Source of the DNA: DATFVA01 sp963800255
GTDB taxonomy: Bacteria; Bacteroidota; Ignavibacteria; Ignavibacteriales; Ignavibacteriaceae
Assembly (NCBI GenBank): GCA_963800255.1
Contig: CAWDAK010000010.1
Coordinates: 62,001-126,000, forward strand
Direction of reading: 5' to 3'
Length of the DNA: 64,000 bases
The notes under the pieces were generated by a model, which did no database searches, was not told where the DNA came from, and was given only the letters and a program-made list of their open reading frames with translations. Positions 24,176-32,377 of the stretch are shown in pieces; the stretch's first letter is position 1; each line of letters begins with the position of its first letter. The translations under genes were made by a program, and so were the position numbers.

Positions 24176-26683
24176 ATGAAAAGGGTTATTTGCTTTTCGA
24201 TTTTTTTATGTGCTGTAGTGTTTCAATTTTCGCTTAATGCACAAACAACCTATACCTTGGTAGTCAACAACTCATCCTGGGAAAACGTCAACAGCTGGTC
24301 GCCCGTAGGCATTCCAGGCCCGGGGGATTTTGCTATAATTAATAATAAAACTGTAGAAATTTCAGGTTCACATGAAATAGCAGGTTTTTATCTTGATAAT
24401 GGAACAATTAATCTAACAGGTACGGGTAATACTTCACTAACGGTAACCGATAGTTCCACCTGGAGCAGCGGTACTTTTCACGGCGGCGGCGACAACTCCT
24501 TAATATTTGCGGAAGGCTCAGTGGTAAATATTGTAGAAGATTTGGCACACCAATATCATCATTTGTATGAAACAACATATCTTACAAACCGGGGAACAAT
24601 TACACTGCAAGGCTCTGCTAATTTAAATATAAGGGGGAACTCCATCTTAAAAAATGAAGGCATTTTTGATGTCATGTCAGATGCAGATTTTAGCGGCGAA
24701 TCAGTTTCCGGAGGAACATTCATAAATACCGGCATTTTTAGAAAAACCGGAGGGACAGATATCACTTCTTTCAATCTCTGGTGGGTCTTTCAAAACGATG
24801 GTGGGGCAATTGATGTCCAATCGGGAACCCTCCAATTTACGTGCGACGGAACATTTAGCGACGGAAATTATAATGCTGATCTTGGTGCTAAACTGGAATT
24901 CCTCTCCCATACCCTGGTTTTTAATGGAACTCTTTCGGGAACGCCTGCCGGGGATATTATATTAGATGGTTCCTATATCAGCAGCGACAGCGCAGATGTG
25001 ACTCTCGATTTTAAAGTTAAAGGATTTCAATTTAGTGATGGATACCTTATTGGTGGAGGAACATTTATTATTCCCGAGGGGGATTTATTTGTTTTGCCAG
25101 GTACTGAGGTTGAACCGATACTGGGCGATGGCGTGACATTACTGAATCAAGGTACGATTAGAATGGAAGGTGAAAATGATTTCATCATAAATGGAAACGC
25201 AATTGTAGATAATCAATCACTTTTTGATGTTACGTCTGATGCTGATTTTACTGGTTCGCAGATCAGCGGCGGCATATTCCATAATACCGGGACTTTACGC
25301 AAGAGCGGAGGCAGTGATGTAACTTCTTTCAATTCATGGTGGAACTTTCAAAATGATGGGGGAACTATTGATGTCCAATCGGGAACCCTCCGATTTACGT
25401 GCGACGGAACATTTAGCGACGGAAATTATAATGCTGATCTTGGTGCTAAACTGGAATTCCTCTCCCATACCCTGGTTTTTAATGGAACTCTTTCGGGAAC
25501 GCCTGCCGGGGACATTATATTAAACGGTTCTTATATTAACAGCGACAGCGCAGATGTGACCCTGGATTTTAAAGGAAAAGGATTTCAATTTAGCGACGGA
25601 TACCTTACTGGTGGAGGAACATTTATTATTCCCGAGGGGGATTTATTTGTTTTGCCAGGTACTGAAATTGAACCGATACTGGGCGATGGCGTGACATTAC
25701 TGAATCAAGGTACGATTAGAATGGAAGGTGAAAATGATTTCATCATAAATGGAAACGCAATTGTAGATAATCAATCACTTTTTGATGTTACGTCTGATGC
25801 TGATTTTAGCGGTTCACAGGGTACCGGCGGCAAATTCCTTAATACCGGAATTTTACGCAAGAGCGGCGGGGATGGTGTAACTCAATCCAACCTTTGGTGG
25901 GACTTTCATAACAACTCCGGCGGAATAATCGACGTTGAATCCGGAGAAATAGAGTTTACAAACAGCCAAAAATTTGAAAATGCTCAGGGAGGCATCGTTC
26001 AAGGTATCGGCAGTATTAAAGTTCCTACTTCATTTACTAATAATGGAATTATATCACCCGGTAATTCACACGGTATTCTTACTTACATTGACAACTTTCT
26101 TCCCTCTTCCACCGCAATATTGGATATTCAGCTTGGCGGCTTAACCCCGGGTAATGAATATGATCAATTAAGTGTAACTGGAAGCGCTAAATTAAATGGC
26201 ACCTTAAAAATATCTTTGGTCGACGGATTTATTCCTGCAAAAGGTGATAGCTTCGTTGTTCTTACCACAACAGCCGCTATAACAGACAGCTTCGAAACTA
26301 TTGACGCTCAATCAGGTTTGTATTTGACGGTTAAAAAGAACTCAAATAATGTTACAATATTTGTCGACAGCGTTGGAACAATAACATCGGTTGAAAATAC
26401 AGAGAAGCCAGAAATTGTAACAAGCTATAATCTTTCTCAAAATTACCCCAACCCTTTCAACCCAAGCACAACAATTAGTTGGCAGTCTCCGGTAAGCAGC
26501 TGGCAGACGTTAAAGGTTTATGATATACTTGGTAAAGAGGTAGCCGTTTTGGTTGATGAATTTAGACAGGCGGGTAGAAATGAAATCACGTTTGATGCTT
26601 CACAGCTTGCAAGCGGCGTTTACTTTTACCGTATAAATGCCGGTAATTTTTCATCAGTTAAAAAGATGCTTTTGCAGAAATAG
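24176..26683 (+). CDS. Type IX-secreted beta-repeat protein with C-terminal sorting domain
   Basis: 835 residues. Signal peptide (1-23, ending LNAQ), then a beta-helix-like passenger with repeats of about 186 residues containing 'GTFSDGNYNADLGAKLEF', 'GYLIGGGTFIIPEGDLFVLP' and 'LFDVTSDADF'. A 'GIISPGNSHGILTY' segment with a 'DQLSVTGSAKLNGTLKISL' element follows (autotransporter-like). The last 85 residues are the T9SS type A sorting domain: 'NLSQNYPNPFNPSTTISW', 'LKVYDILGKEVAVLVDE', 'ASGVYFYRINAGNFSSVKKM'. The protein is exported through the Por machinery and attached or released at the surface. GGAGG lies six bases before the start. Function of the passenger is unknown; adhesion is a guess. 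Confidence 0.88.
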   Translation: MKRVICFSIFLCAVVFQFSLNAQTTYTLVVNNSSWENVNSWSPVGIPGPGDFAIINNKTVEISGSHEIAGFYLDNGTINLTGTGNTSLTVTDSSTWSSGTFHGGGDNSLIFAEGSVVNIVEDLAHQYHHLYETTYLTNRGTITLQGSANLNIRGNSILKNEGIFDVMSDADFSGESVSGGTFINTGIFRKTGGTDITSFNLWWVFQNDGGAIDVQSGTLQFTCDGTFSDGNYNADLGAKLEFLSHTLVFNGTLSGTPAGDIILDGSYISSDSADVTLDFKVKGFQFSDGYLIGGGTFIIPEGDLFVLPGTEVEPILGDGVTLLNQGTIRMEGENDFIINGNAIVDNQSLFDVTSDADFTGSQISGGIFHNTGTLRKSGGSDVTSFNSWWNFQNDGGTIDVQSGTLRFTCDGTFSDGNYNADLGAKLEFLSHTLVFNGTLSGTPAGDIILNGSYINSDSADVTLDFKGKGFQFSDGYLTGGGTFIIPEGDLFVLPGTEIEPILGDGVTLLNQGTIRMEGENDFIINGNAIVDNQSLFDVTSDADFSGSQGTGGKFLNTGILRKSGGDGVTQSNLWWDFHNNSGGIIDVESGEIEFTNSQKFENAQGGIVQGIGSIKVPTSFTNNGIISPGNSHGILTYIDNFLPSSTAILDIQLGGLTPGNEYDQLSVTGSAKLNGTLKISLVDGFIPAKGDSFVVLTTTAAITDSFETIDAQSGLYLTVKKNSNNVTIFVDSVGTITSVENTEKPEIVTSYNLSQNYPNPFNPSTTISWQSPVSSWQTLKVYDILGKEVAVLVDEFRQAGRNEITFDASQLASGVYFYRINAGNFSSVKKMLLQK
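24812..25250 (+). repeat. Internal near-identical repeat, copy A
   Basis: 439 bp inside the T9SS-cargo gene, almost identical to 25370..25808 at an offset of exactly 558 bp (186 codons). By eye there are fewer than about 25 mismatches, some silent, with two long blocks free of differences. Flanking parts of the 558-bp unit are more divergent. Confidence 0.9.
25370..25808 (+). repeat. Internal near-identical repeat, copy B
   Basis: Second copy of the 439-bp block starting at 24812. Directly after it the gene enters a third, clearly diverged and shorter unit ('GGKFLNTGILRKSGG'). Confidence 0.9.
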
Positions 26684-26877
26684 CAGACACCTTCCCCGAA
26701 TAGCGAGGGTATATTTAACTGGTTTTTCACTAGCTTGAAAATTCAATATCTGAATAAAAAAGCGATTTGTATTTAGGGAACGATCTCCCTGGCTTTCCAA
26801 AATGAAGCCGTGAATGAGGTCACCATAATCGAAAGGAGATATGTTATCTTGTAAAAAAGTAATAATCCGTACTCTGA

Positions 26878-27519
26878 ATGAATTGGGAACTAATCATTAA
26901 TTTTTCATTAGCGATGCTGGCAATCCTGAACCCGATCGGGCTTATCCCGATTTGGAGTGAGCTGGCAGGTGATGAACAAAAAAATATTCAAACTAAACTT
27001 GCCATTCTGGTAACTTTAACGTCAGGGTTCATCCTTATTATCTTCCTCATTTTCGGCAGGCAGGTTCTGGAACTATTTCATATTCAGCTCCCGTCTTTCC
27101 AGATGGCAGGAGGTATTTTTCTCCTCCTTACAGGGATTCATATGCTTGAGGGTAAGACAGTCAGACTTCAGAACCGTGAGGAGGACGGGGATAGTTCACA
27201 AGAAATTGCAAAGAAACGATTTAAGAAAATAATTGTGCCGTTGGGTATACCCATGCTTGCGGGCCCGGGTTCAATCACTACGGTACTTATTTATGGAATT
27301 AAAGCAGAGAATATTTCAGACTATATAGCACTTTCACTTATTTTACTGGCAACCATCCTCATTTTGTTTCTTTTCTTTTATTCTTCAAGCTGGATTGATA
27401 AAAAGGTTGATAAACTGGTGTTTACAGTTGTAACCAGGATATTCGGTTTGATAATAGCAGCAATAGCTGTTGGTTTTATTTTTGAGGCGATTAAGAAAGC
27501 ATTTCCATCAATTGGCTGA
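26878..27519 (+). CDS. MarC/UPF0056 family membrane protein
   Basis: 213 residues with six membrane helices. Family hallmarks are 'LAILNPIGLIPIWSELAGD' near the start, 'MAGGIFLLLTGIHMLEG' in the first half and 'IIVPLGIPMLAGPGSITTVL' in the second, giving an inverted-repeat layout. MarC proteins were once linked to drug resistance, without support; actual function is unknown, with small-molecule transport often assumed. ATG at 26878. The last 12 bp overlap the end of the convergent MFS gene. Confidence 0.88.
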   Translation: MNWELIINFSLAMLAILNPIGLIPIWSELAGDEQKNIQTKLAILVTLTSGFILIIFLIFGRQVLELFHIQLPSFQMAGGIFLLLTGIHMLEGKTVRLQNREEDGDSSQEIAKKRFKKIIVPLGIPMLAGPGSITTVLIYGIKAENISDYIALSLILLATILILFLFFYSSSWIDKKVDKLVFTVVTRIFGLIIAAIAVGFIFEAIKKAFPSIG

Positions 27520-28722
27520 TACTTCCGGTTTAACTGTATCCACTGGTTTCGAAGGTATGAGAAGAAGAGCAACTGCTGATATCATACTTACAACGAACGC
27601 GGCAATCCAAACTTCCTTACCTCCAAAGTTATCATACACTAAAGTACCCAGCCATGGCCCAAGGGTGAAGGCAAGACTGAATGACATCTGAAAATATCCC
27701 ATATATTCACCCCTTCTATTGGGAGGAGAGATCTCAGCAGCAAAAGAGGAACTTGCCGGAAACAATATCATTTCACCAAATGTCCAGATTATGATTGTAA
27801 TGATAAGCGGGATAACTCCGCTTACAAAAGCCGTAGCCCCAAACCCGATGCCTATCAATAATGCTCCAAGTGAAAGCAGTTTTTTCTCAGACCAGTTGGC
27901 CATAGCGGTATTTAAAGGTACCTCAATAAAGATTATAAGGACGGTATTTACCGCCGTCAGAATACCGAAGGTTGAGGTCTGAAAATGCAGATCTTTGACC
28001 AGGTACAGAGGCAGGACACCAAGGTGCTGAAAAATAACCATTGTTGCTGGTATGATAGCAAGAAGGAAGAAAAGGAATCTCAGATCTTTTAGAATACTTC
28101 CTTTATGCGATTGATATTTTTCTACCTCTCTTTCGATTTCTTCCCTGTCAATTTTGTACCTGATGGGGTAAAGAGTTAAAAATGCGGCGGCCAGAATAGC
28201 AGTAGCTGCGTCCACATAAAAAATTATAGAGAAATTAAGCTGAGCTAAAAAACCAGCGGCAACCGGGCCAATGCTCATTCCAAGGTTTATAACCAGCCGG
28301 TTCATAGCAAATGCCGTACGTCTTTTATCAGCAGGAGCTATATACGATATGAGCGACATAACAGCGGGGCGGAAAGCTTCATTTATTATGGACCAGATGA
28401 GGGTTACAGCCAGCAGAAGAGGGAACGATGTAATGAAAGGATAAATGATAAGAAGCATGCCTGAGAAAAAAAGTGAGAACTTCATAACCGTAAGCGAACC
28501 GATCTTATCTGATAGTTTACCTATAAAAGGTGCCGTTACCAGGGCACCGAGTCCGTAAAAGGTCAGTATTAATCCTGCAGTTGCTGCATCTTCATTTAAA
28601 CGGGTGGTTAGGTAAAGAGCAAGAAAAGGAAGCACCATCGTACCTGAACGGTTTATAAGTGTAGCGGTATAAATTACCCACAGATCCCGTGGTAAACCTT
28701 TTACACCTTTCCAGGGGTTCAA
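27508..28722 (-). CDS. MFS transporter (drug-efflux-like)
   Basis: 404 residues with 12 membrane helices. The helix 2-3 loop has the MFS motif 'GALVTAPFIGKLSDKIGSL', close to motif A (GxLaDrxGrk). 'NRLVINLGMSIGPVAAGFLA' in helix 5 resembles antiporter motif C of proton/drug exchangers. The central loop is short and acidic. The second half has 'PNRRGEYMGYFQMSFSLAFT'. This fits proton-driven efflux of small molecules at the inner membrane; substrate unknown. Its 3' end overlaps marC convergently. A dispersed repeat element lies in its upstream region. Confidence 0.87.
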   Translation of the reverse strand: MNPWKGVKGLPRDLWVIYTATLINRSGTMVLPFLALYLTTRLNEDAATAGLILTFYGLGALVTAPFIGKLSDKIGSLTVMKFSLFFSGMLLIIYPFITSFPLLLAVTLIWSIINEAFRPAVMSLISYIAPADKRRTAFAMNRLVINLGMSIGPVAAGFLAQLNFSIIFYVDAATAILAAAFLTLYPIRYKIDREEIEREVEKYQSHKGSILKDLRFLFFLLAIIPATMVIFQHLGVLPLYLVKDLHFQTSTFGILTAVNTVLIIFIEVPLNTAMANWSEKKLLSLGALLIGIGFGATAFVSGVIPLIITIIIWTFGEMILFPASSSFAAEISPPNRRGEYMGYFQMSFSLAFTLGPWLGTLVYDNFGGKEVWIAAFVVSMISAVALLLIPSKPVDTVKPEVSAN

Positions 28723-28802
28723 TTATTTTCCTGCTTTTTAATTTTAGAAGTAGCAAATATAATGCAGAATTTATGAACCGGGAATAAGAAAGAATAAAAA
28801 AA

Positions 28803-28921
28803 GAGGTTATCTCAAAAGTCTGTTATTATCATCCTGAATTTGTTTCCGGTTCTAATTCCGATTCAAAATCAATTAATTAGATTCCGGAATGAATTCGGAA
28901 TGATACTTTTGAGACAGCCTC
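28803..28921. repeat. Dispersed intergenic element with terminal inverted repeats (copy 2)
   Basis: 119 bp with ends gaggttatctcaaaagt (28803-28819) and acttttgagacagcctc (28905-28921), 15 of 17 positions pairing. Inside is 'attagattccggaatgaattcggaatgata', here noted in part: the palindromic unit attccggaat...attcggaat at about 28880-28902. It sits after the end of lipoprotein gene 28949..29563 and before the MFS start, so it may terminate the former. Confidence 0.7.
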
Positions 28922-28948
28922 TTCTAATTACTTATATTTTACCAGAGC

Positions 28949-29563
28949 CTAAAGAACGTTATAACTTAAAAGCTCCCAGGTTTCTTTTATGTTATCAAAT
29001 CCCTGGATCCGTCTGTACATTTTAACGATTCCAATATTTTCAACAAACCACGTTATTGAATATCCATACACGTTAAAACCTCCCCAATTTCTTTCGATCC
29101 TGAAAGCATCCGTAAAATTATCCGCAGGTACAGAAACGGCTTCTTTGTCTTTCACAATTGATGAGTCGCGTACCTGGTCCGGATTTGTCCATATCTTCCC
29201 CTTTTCAAGAGGAAAAACGAATATGTGGTCCGCCACATTGGGAAAAGCATCTTCATAAAAATACACAGTTTTATTATCAACATTTACATAAAGAGTATCC
29301 TTGTAGGTATTTGATTCCCTGACCCAGATAGTAAGATCTTTCCCATTACCGGTGGTTGTTCCCACAATATTAACTGTAAGGGTATCAACAGTACTATTTA
29401 GACTGTCATAAACAGCATAAACCCAGCTGTCGCCTACTTTATTGGGAAAAGATCCGGTATTAACTTCCGGGGGATTGTTGTCTGTTGAGTTTTCACAAGC
29501 CGAAAGCAGCAGAGCTGCAAATAAGATGATAAATAATTTATATAAACCTGGTTTCCATAGCAT
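28949..29563 (-). CDS. Lipoprotein of unknown function
   Basis: 204 residues with a lipoprotein signal (hydrophobic residues 8-20, LSAC, Cys23) and a low-complexity linker 'ENSTDNNPPEVNTGS'. The mature domain starts 'FPNKVGDSWVYAVYDSLNST' and consists of beta strands, 'VYFYEDAFPNVADHIFVFPL', 'WGGFNVYGYSITWFVENIGI' and 'IKETWELLSYNV'. The 'VGDSWVYxVxDS' opening followed by 'FVENIGIVKMY' near the end is common in exported proteins of Ignavibacteria and Bacteroidota. No enzymatic motif is seen; function unknown. It is followed by the repeat element 28803..28921. Confidence 0.7.
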   Translation of the reverse strand: MLWKPGLYKLFIILFAALLLSACENSTDNNPPEVNTGSFPNKVGDSWVYAVYDSLNSTVDTLTVNIVGTTTGNGKDLTIWVRESNTYKDTLYVNVDNKTVYFYEDAFPNVADHIFVFPLEKGKIWTNPDQVRDSSIVKDKEAVSVPADNFTDAFRIERNWGGFNVYGYSITWFVENIGIVKMYRRIQGFDNIKETWELLSYNVL

Positions 29564-29674
29564 ATCGTTTCTCTTCCTTTGTTAAATGATAATACAGCTT
29601 AATAAAATAAGGCTTAACAGAAACCGTAAAAGGACACAGAAAATCAGGATTTTAACCAATATCACGCGTTATTG

Positions 29675-30547
29675 CTAAAAACGATTGACTATAATTACTC
29701 CTGCGAGAATAATTATGCCGCTGATAAACATAAGGAGTGTAATTGTTTCATTTAAGAAAATCCACGCAGAAAATAGGGTCACAAAGGGTTCAAAGTAAAG
29801 AAAAGCACCTACTCTGGAGGAATCCATATCTTTAAGTGACTGAGCCCACAAAACATATGATATTCCCGAACAGAAAACACCTAGAAATATTACCGATATC
29901 CATCCGATTGGTGAAAGATGTTCCAGCTGAACCAGGGTATGGCCGTTGGCAGTTATTGGTAGGAGGATGACAGCCATCATAATAAACAGGTACAGAATGG
30001 TCATAAGTGGAGGGTAGGTTAGACTGATTTTTTTGTTAACCATAGAATAGACGCCCCACGTAAAAGCGCTTGCAAGAACAAGAAAATCTCCCTTATTTGT
30101 TATGAATCCGACCGAAGAAAAGTTACCCTTGCTTATAAGTAAAAAAAGCCCGGCAAAAGCGAGAATTATTCCAACTAATTGTATCAGGTTAATTTTCTCT
30201 TTAAAGAAGATCATCCCCATAATGGCAATGAAGATAGGTGCCGTTCCGATAATCCAGCCTGTATTAGCAGCAGAGGTATACTGAAGTCCAGTCACCTGAA
30301 TCCATAAATGAAAGGCCGCAATGGCTGCAAGAAGAAGAATGAAAGCATGCTGCTTAAGTTTTATTGAGAAATCTTTTTTTGTATAGAGGGCAATTATCAT
30401 GAGGAAAGAAATCCCCAGCAGAAGCCTTACTATAATTATAACTACGGGAGTTAGTTCATTTAAGGCTGTTTTGGTGGCAATGAATGATACCCCCCAGAAG
30501 ACAGTAGCGAGCAGCGGTTTGATATATGCGGCAGGCTTCTCTTTCAT
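29675..30547 (-). CDS. EamA/DMT-family transporter
   Basis: 290 residues with ten membrane helices in two EamA halves (about 3-130 and 145-285). The opening 'YIKPLLATVFWGVSFIATKT' and 'AAIAAFHLWIQVTGLQYTSA', plus 'LYFEPFVTLFSAWIFLNETI' near the end, are typical of RhaT/EamA drug/metabolite exporters. Start at 30547 is preferred to 30586 because the longer version would overlap the preceding kinase-like gene. It is the last gene of a minus-strand run (GNAT, dCMP deaminase, kinase-like, EamA) with gaps of 38, 2 and 7 bp. Substrate unknown. Confidence 0.85.
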   Translation of the reverse strand: MKEKPAAYIKPLLATVFWGVSFIATKTALNELTPVVIIIVRLLLGISFLMIIALYTKKDFSIKLKQHAFILLLAAIAAFHLWIQVTGLQYTSAANTGWIIGTAPIFIAIMGMIFFKEKINLIQLVGIILAFAGLFLLISKGNFSSVGFITNKGDFLVLASAFTWGVYSMVNKKISLTYPPLMTILYLFIMMAVILLPITANGHTLVQLEHLSPIGWISVIFLGVFCSGISYVLWAQSLKDMDSSRVGAFLYFEPFVTLFSAWIFLNETITLLMFISGIIILAGVIIVNRF

Positions 30548-30554
30548 AAAGGCA

Positions 30555-31184
30555 TTATACCGCGTAAAGTCCGCCTGTCTTTTCAAGCCAGTCTGCTATT
30601 TTATCAGCTGCCTTTGAAACATCGTTATCAGACACATCAACCTCAAGCACAGGCAAAATTGACCTCGAGACAAGGCTCTTCATTAAAGCCTGCTCTTCGA
30701 TAAAAATTTGAACGTCATCATACTGCTTCGGATTGCCGGAAACTTTCAATCTTTCCTCTCTCGCGCAGAAGAAAGAAGCAGATGAACGGGTGCATAAAAC
30801 AAGATGGAACCCAAGGTGTTTAAGACCTTCTTCCATCCATCCGAAATCATATTGTTTATTATGAACTTTCAGTTGATACGCTTTTGTTGATATATGGAAG
30901 CGGTCAATTATCCAGGAATAGTACTTCTGAAGCTCAAATAATTTTAACCAGGTGCTGTAAGTTTCCATTGCCCTGTTTTCTTCCTGAGGTTCGAAATTAA
31001 TTAAACCTCTTCCCCAGGGAAAATTTGTAAAGGAGCACCATTCGGCTGAAATTAAAGGGGAATGATACCTGTACTTTCTTGGTCCAACTATACGCGGATG
31101 TTCATTAAGAGCAAATGCAATTTCTGTTTTGAAGGTAAGACGCGTTCCTTCAAGAATTATTTTAGGACAAAGTTTTCCACCCAT
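30555..31184 (-). CDS. Thymidylate kinase-like P-loop protein with altered Walker A
   Basis: 209 residues. The N-terminal strand-loop 'KIILEGTRLTFKTEIAFALN' aligns with a kinase P-loop, but the usual second glycine of GxxxxGK(S/T) is Phe18 (Lys19 and Thr20 are kept). 'WIIDRFHISTKAYQ' near residues 92-105 matches the DR-x-x-x-S motif of nucleoside/thymidylate kinases. 'HLVLCTRSSASFFCAREER' fits the lid region. It starts two bases after the dCMP deaminase stop, so a role in pyrimidine deoxynucleotide metabolism, or nucleotide sensing if inactive, is inferred. Confidence 0.65.
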   Translation of the reverse strand: MGGKLCPKIILEGTRLTFKTEIAFALNEHPRIVGPRKYRYHSPLISAEWCSFTNFPWGRGLINFEPQEENRAMETYSTWLKLFELQKYYSWIIDRFHISTKAYQLKVHNKQYDFGWMEEGLKHLGFHLVLCTRSSASFFCAREERLKVSGNPKQYDDVQIFIEEQALMKSLVSRSILPVLEVDVSDNDVSKAADKIADWLEKTGGLYAV

Positions 31185-31187
31185 ATT

Positions 31188-31685
31188 TCACTTTGATTTT
31201 TCAGTTTTTCTGGCAGAGGAATAGTCTTTTAGGTTATAGTGAATTTTGGTTTCGGGCATATCGACTTTTGTTATTTCAACACCGCTCTTTGTGTAAAATT
31301 CAGTAGCAAGTGTATCATGAAAATCCGAAAAAACAACTACGCGTTTTATACCGGCGGCAATCATTGCTTTAGCACATGTAGTGCAGGACATATTTGTAAT
31401 ATATGCAGTAGATCCGCTGATATTTATTCCATGGATAGCTGCCTGTACAAGCGCGTTTATTTCTGCATGGTTTGTCCTTACACAATGATTCTCCACCACT
31501 AGGCAGCCCTCGTCTTCGCAGTGAGGTTGTCCCGGCAGCGAACCATTATAGCCTGTTGCAAGTACAAACCTGCCTTTAACCAGTACACATCCGCAGTGCA
31601 TTCGGGGACACGTAGCCCGTTCTGAAGCAAGCATAGCCAACTTAAGGAAGTATTTATCCCAGGGAGGTCTTTTGTTATTCTTCAT
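31188..31685 (-). CDS. dCMP deaminase (ComEB-type)
   Basis: 165 residues. Zinc-binding and catalytic motifs are 'TNHAEINAL' (His73, Glu75) and 'SCTTCAKAM' (Cys101, Cys104). The N-terminal 'WDKYFLKLAMLASERATCPR' and 'GYNGSLPGQPHCEDEGC' are diagnostic of deoxycytidylate deaminases, which turn dCMP into dUMP for dTMP synthesis and bind an extra zinc through the CPR/HCEDEGC residues. It is sandwiched between a GNAT gene (38 bp) and the kinase-like gene (2 bp), in one transcript. The C-terminal 35 residues after the core are polar and not conserved. Confidence 0.9.
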   Translation of the reverse strand: MKNNKRPPWDKYFLKLAMLASERATCPRMHCGCVLVKGRFVLATGYNGSLPGQPHCEDEGCLVVENHCVRTNHAEINALVQAAIHGINISGSTAYITNMSCTTCAKAMIAAGIKRVVVFSDFHDTLATEFYTKSGVEITKVDMPETKIHYNLKDYSSARKTEKSK

Positions 31686-31723
31686 TTTTACTAAAATTAT
31701 ATACTATCTAAAAATAAGAATTA

Positions 31724-32320
31724 TCAACGCAAATCTAACCCCTTGAAAACTGAATTTTTCAGGTTTTCCCATTCAGGTTTAAGTATACTGTAATAAATTG
31801 TATCCCGTCTTCTTCCATCCTGCATCAGAGTGTGACTTCGAAGTATTCCCTCTTCCGTGGCTCCGATTTTTTTTAATGCTTTACGTGACTGCAGGTTCAA
31901 CACATCGGTTTTAAATTCCACCCTCTCAAATCCCAGATTTTCAAATGCATACTGCAGCATTAGAAATTTGCATATCCTGTTCAACCCTGTCCCCTGGAAA
32001 TCCCTGCCAAGCCATGTTGCACCAATTTCAAGCCTCTTATCTTTTGCAGATATATTCCCGAAACTGCTGCTACCGGCGGTCTTCTGGCTTGCCTTATCGA
32101 TTATCACCAGGGAATGAGAGACACCTGTTTTTCCAGGGTCCAGAGCGGATGAGATGTAGTTCTTTAGTTCTCCATCATTCATACACCTGGATACATTAAA
32201 TCTCCATATTTCATAATCGTAAGCTATTTTGGAGAGGCCTTCAAAATCTTCGTCCGTTAATGACCTTAATAGTACGGATTCATTTTCAAGCACTATCTGT
32301 TCTGAAAAACTGAACGCCAT
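31724..32320 (-). CDS. GNAT N-acetyltransferase (RimJ/RimL-like)
   Basis: 198 residues. The order of GNAT motifs is visible: 'VLLRSLTDEDFEGLSKIAYD' opening, 'IGATWLGRDFQGTGLNRICK' (acetyl-CoA P-loop, Q/RxxGxG/A as FQGTGLN), and 'NLGFERVEFKTDVLNLQSRK' with 'ALKKIGATEEGILRSH' at the end. This last signature is typical of RimJ/RimL-type enzymes that acetylate protein N-termini or small amines. The target cannot be told. First gene of the run ending with the EamA transporter. Confidence 0.85.
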   Translation of the reverse strand: MAFSFSEQIVLENESVLLRSLTDEDFEGLSKIAYDYEIWRFNVSRCMNDGELKNYISSALDPGKTGVSHSLVIIDKASQKTAGSSSFGNISAKDKRLEIGATWLGRDFQGTGLNRICKFLMLQYAFENLGFERVEFKTDVLNLQSRKALKKIGATEEGILRSHTLMQDGRRRDTIYYSILKPEWENLKNSVFKGLDLR

Positions 32321-32377
32321 AAAAATTTACCTTATTTTAAGAGTTGTATAATAGAATAATTTACAAAAGGATAAATA

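Noticed and set aside
30555..31685. Anti-phage nucleotide-depletion module (dCTP deaminase type)
   Set aside because: The deaminase has ordinary dCMP-deaminase motifs and lies with GNAT and EamA genes; no defence genes are nearby.
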